Shown piece after piece: positions 59,045 through 61,316 of a DNA stretch of 61,316 nucleotides. Position numbers and translations under genes: made by a program. The stretch's first letter is position 1. Each line of letters opens with the position of its first letter. The notes under the pieces are model-generated. The model did no database searches. It was not told the DNA's origin and worked only from the letters and a program-made list of their open reading frames with translations. The DNA is from Streptosporangiales bacterium (GTDB lineage: Bacteria > Actinomycetota > Actinomycetes > Streptosporangiales > WHST01), in the NCBI GenBank assembly GCA_009379955.1, contig WHST01000025.1, forward strand, positions 1 to 61,316, written 5' to 3'.

Positions 59045-60519
59045 GGGTGGGAGGACACGGGTGCGACGTCTCCGGCAGCCGGGCCGCACCAGGTGTCGAG
59101 TGCCGAACGGAGGGCCGTCGGATCCGCGTCGTCGCTCGCCCAGGCGTAGTAACCGTCGGGACGGACGAGCGCGTGGCGCGCGGGCGCGGCGGTCGACGTG
59201 ACGACCCGCACCCGGTCGTGGTGTCCGGCCAGCACGGCGTCGGACCGCTCGTCGCCACCGGAGCCGACGAGGACGAACCGGCCACCGCGCAGCGTCTCGT
59301 ACAGCCGCCCGCCGCCCGCCACCGGAAGGTCGGGCGCACGCCGGCCCACGAGCTCGTGGGCGCCGGGCGGACGCGGGTAGGTGATGCCGATGCCGGAGAG
59401 GCTCAGCACGGCCGCCTCGGGTGCGCGCATGACGCGACCCACCACCTGCCCGAGCAGGAACGAGGCGGCGCGGGTCCGCCGGTTCCGGCCGAGGACCATC
59501 CGCAGCAGGGCGCCGCTGCCGCGCAGCACCTCCCTGCCGACCGGGTGGCGTTCCCGTTCGTAGCCGTCGAGCAGGGCGGCCCGGCCGCGGACGGCGGACA
59601 CGAGCCGCCAGCCCAGGTCGGCGGCGTCCTGCAGCCCGGCGTTCATGCCCAGCCCGCCCGCGGGGGAGTGGACGTGCGCGGCATCGCCGGCGAGGAACAC
59701 CCGGCCGACCCGGTAGTGCGGGGCCTGTCGCTCGTCGCTGTGGAACCGGGAGAGCCAGCGCGCCTCGGTGATGCCGAACGACGTGCCGTGCACGCGTGCG
59801 GTGACGTCGCGGACCTCGTCGAGTGTCACCGGGGCGTCGTCGGGCAGCTGCCGGTGCCGGTCCCAGGCGATGACGCGGTACCAGCCGTCGCCGAACGGCA
59901 CGATGAACGCGAACCCGTCGCGGCCGTTGGCGAGCGTGAGCACCTCCGAAGGCGGCTCGGACATGCGGACGTCCGCGATCATCACCGACTGCACGGCGGT
60001 GTGACCGGGGAACGGCAGGTCGAGCGCCCTCCGCACCGCGCTGCCCACGCCGTCAGTGCCGACGGCGTACGACGCGCGCACCGTCGACGTCGCGCCGGCC
60101 CTGCGCAGGTCGGCGACGACGCCGTCGCCGTCCTGTCGCAGGCCGACGAGCTCGGTGCCGCGCCGGAGCTCGACGCCGACCTTCGCCGCGCGCTCCTCGA
60201 GCACGCGCTCGGTCTCGTACTGCGGCGTGATCAGCAGGTAGGCGAACCGGCTCGGCAGCCGGCCGAGGTCGATCACGAGTTGGCCGATCGGGCGGATGGT
60301 CGCACGGCGCACGCCCGTGCTCACCAGGTCGTCGGCCACGCCTCGCATGTCGAGCAGTTCGAGGGTGCGCGCATGGACGGCGAACGCGCGGGTGAGGTTG
60401 GACTCGTCCTCCCTGCGCTCGACCAGCGTGCACGAGATCCCTTGCTCCGCAAGGTCTCCGGCCAGGAGCAGGCCGGTCGGTCCCGCGCCCACCACGAGGA
60501 CGTCCGTGGTCGTCGTCAT
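59041..60519 (-). CDS. FAD-dependent aromatic hydroxylase (PheA/TetX-like)
   Basis: The 492-aa flavoprotein monooxygenase of the p-hydroxybenzoate hydroxylase class has GAGPTGLLLAGDLA for FAD, the middle DG-type segment VGTDGVGSAVRRALDL, and GDAAHVHSPAGGLGMNAGLQDAADLGW. The C-terminal thioredoxin-like domain is present. It is similar to antibiotic- or phenol-hydroxylating enzymes. It is divergent from a TetR gene across a short gap with operator-like repeats. The ATG at 60519 follows GGAGG; the stop lies in the last repeat unit of the array, giving a SSHP tail. Confidence 0.86.
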   Translation of the reverse strand: MTTTTDVLVVGAGPTGLLLAGDLAEQGISCTLVERREDESNLTRAFAVHARTLELLDMRGVADDLVSTGVRRATIRPIGQLVIDLGRLPSRFAYLLITPQYETERVLEERAAKVGVELRRGTELVGLRQDGDGVVADLRRAGATSTVRASYAVGTDGVGSAVRRALDLPFPGHTAVQSVMIADVRMSEPPSEVLTLANGRDGFAFIVPFGDGWYRVIAWDRHRQLPDDAPVTLDEVRDVTARVHGTSFGITEARWLSRFHSDERQAPHYRVGRVFLAGDAAHVHSPAGGLGMNAGLQDAADLGWRLVSAVRGRAALLDGYERERHPVGREVLRGSGALLRMVLGRNRRTRAASFLLGQVVGRVMRAPEAAVLSLSGIGITYPRPPGAHELVGRRAPDLPVAGGGRLYETLRGGRFVLVGSGGDERSDAVLAGHHDRVRVVTSTAAPARHALVRPDGYYAWASDDADPTALRSALDTWCGPAAGDVAPVSSHP

Positions 60520-60578
60520 CGGGGTACCTCCCGTCGACATTCGCTCTGCGATTCGAGCATGACTCGCCGGACGGGGCG

Positions 60579-60612
60579 ATGTCAACACTTGTTGGCCTAC
60601 TAGCGTTGACAT
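60579..60612. promoter_or_regulatory. likely TetR operator between monooxygenase and tetR genes
   Basis: ATGTCAAC at 60579-60586 and GTTGACAT at 60605-60612 are perfect inverted arms. Inside, CAACA-CT-TGTTG at 60583-60594 is a second perfect palindrome. The tract lies 60 bases before the monooxygenase and 13 bases before tetR, so one repressor could control both. Confidence 0.6.
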
Positions 60613-60624
60613 ACGCTGGCGAGC

Positions 60625-61182
60625 GTGACGACGACACCACGGCGGTCCGACGCGACGAAGGCGACGATCCTCGACGCGGCACGCGAGCGGTTCGCGAGCG
60701 ACGGCTACGAGCGTGCGACGATCCGGGCCATCGCGGCGGACGCGAACATCGATCCGGCGATGGTGATGCGCTACTTCGGCAACAAGGAAGGACTGTTCGC
60801 CGCGGCCGCCGAGCTCGAGCTCGACCTCCCGGACCTCCGTGCGGTGTCGAGGGAGGAGGCGGGTGCCGTCCTTGCTCGGCGGTTCCTGGAGATCTGGGAG
60901 GACAACGAGACGATGACGGCGCTGCTGCGCGCGCTGGCGACCAACGGCGCGGCGGCGAAGCGCGGCCGCATGATCTTCGGTCGCCAGCTGCGTCCCGTGG
61001 TCGCCGCCGTGTGCCCCCACCCGGACGAGGCGGCGGTACGCGCGGGGCTCGTGGCGTCGCAGGTGCTCGGCATGGCCCTGTGCCGTTACGTCCTGCGGCT
61101 GCCGCCGGTCGTGTCGATGTCGCGCGCCGAGGTCGTCCGTTGGCTGGGACCTACCCTCCAGCGCTACCTCACGGCCGACTAG
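60625..61182 (+). CDS. TetR-family transcriptional regulator
   Basis: The 185-aa repressor has an N-terminal helix-turn-helix (ATILDAARERFASDGYERAT, then AIAADANIDPAMVMRYFGNK) and a C-terminal TetR_C-type ligand domain. Divergent arrangement with the FAD monooxygenase is typical of repressors induced by the aromatic substrate or drug. The GTG at 60625 leaves a leader of only a few bases after the operator. Confidence 0.86.
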   Translation: MTTTPRRSDATKATILDAARERFASDGYERATIRAIAADANIDPAMVMRYFGNKEGLFAAAAELELDLPDLRAVSREEAGAVLARRFLEIWEDNETMTALLRALATNGAAAKRGRMIFGRQLRPVVAAVCPHPDEAAVRAGLVASQVLGMALCRYVLRLPPVVSMSRAEVVRWLGPTLQRYLTAD

Positions 61183-61227
61183 TGTCGCCCGCCGGAAATT
61201 CGTAGGTTAAGTCGGTATGGTGGTGGC

Positions 61228-61316
61228 ATGCCGAGAACTGGGCGTCCGAAGGCGGAGTTGGTGTTGACCGGTGCCGAGCGGGAGCAACTGATCGGCTGGT
61301 CTCGGCGGGCGAAGTC
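61228..61316 (+). mobile_element. N-terminus of an IS630-type transposase, cut by window end
   Basis: The last 89 bases encode MPRTGRPKAELVLTGAER then EQLIGWSRRAKS, which strongly resembles the N-terminal helix-turn-helix of IS630-family transposases common in actinobacteria. Only about 29 codons are visible. The left end of the element is probably in the 45 bases after the tetR stop (61183-61227), which are less GC-rich; I cannot define its terminal repeat without the right end. Confidence 0.65.

Overview
The window is very GC-rich throughout, with strong third-position G/C, frequent GTG and TTG starts, ribosome sites of the GGAGG type and many 4-base ATGA/GTGA gene overlaps. A mycothiol-type DinB-fold isomerase, a DUF5302-like small protein, DevR/DevS-type regulators and many TetR/IclR/LacI regulators all point to a free-living, probably soil, actinobacterium with broad catabolic capacity. 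I cannot name the genus.

Layout. (1) 0.1-9.6 kb, mostly housekeeping: an AlkZ-like winged-helix protein and an AI-2E family transporter, a secreted SlpD-type peptidase, a PAP2 phosphatase, a convergent DevS-like sensor kinase and DevR-like regulator separated by a perfect hairpin, a small flavin-binding protein behind two DevR-like boxes, and a secreted beta-propeller. (2) 9.7-24.6 kb, catabolic block 1. A long minus-strand operon holds an 88-aa orphan protein, HyuA/HyuB-like ATP-dependent carboxylase or hydantoinase subunits, a carboxymuconolactone decarboxylase-like protein, three short-chain dehydrogenases and an acyl-CoA synthetase. Diverging from it are an enoyl-CoA hydratase and a TetR regulator, then a fused ThDP E1 dehydrogenase, a zinc alcohol dehydrogenase and an acyl-CoA dehydrogenase. 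Two near-identical 28-bp imperfect palindromes in the two divergent promoter regions suggest one TetR regulon. (3) 24.6-34.4 kb, mixed: an Xre regulator and methionine aminopeptidase, a frameshifted Baeyer-Villiger-type monooxygenase coupled to an esterase, two membrane glycosyltransferase-type genes, a ScyD-like secreted protein, a DHFR-fold reductase and small proteins.

(4) 34.4-48.3 kb, catabolic block 2, the most interesting region. It contains an aldehyde dehydrogenase, an NMT1-type ABC importer whose binding protein is split from its ATPase and permease, an unusual Rieske protein, a 111-aa orphan, an ACMSD-like amidohydrolase, a benzoylformate decarboxylase-like ThDP enzyme, an IclR regulator, an alpha/beta hydrolase, a NicC/salicylate hydroxylase-like monooxygenase, a DUF35/thiolase pair and a CaiB CoA-transferase. 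Four promoters share a TTGACA-N18 layout and CGGAACA half-sites, and two of them (the decarboxylase and the aldehyde dehydrogenase) are virtually superimposable. I infer an IclR-controlled pathway for an aromatic or heteroaromatic acid, possibly entering through an aryl-glyoxylate.

(5) 48.3-61.3 kb: a LysR-linked reductase/cupin operon, a mycothiol-type isomerase, an MFS transporter, and a LacI-linked operon of a hydroxyisobutyrate dehydrogenase-like enzyme, an atypical M24 protein and E1 alpha/beta. Then come a tandem array of seven palindromic units, an FAD monooxygenase with a divergent TetR regulator, and the start of an IS630-type transposase cut by the window edge.

Non-coding structure is rich. 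There are several families of GTGARGG...CCYTCAC palindromes at gene ends, a perfect 48-bp palindrome, and a 109-bp element present twice (106/109 identical) just upstream of genes in block 1. I saw no rRNA, tRNA, CRISPR array, prophage or plasmid origin.
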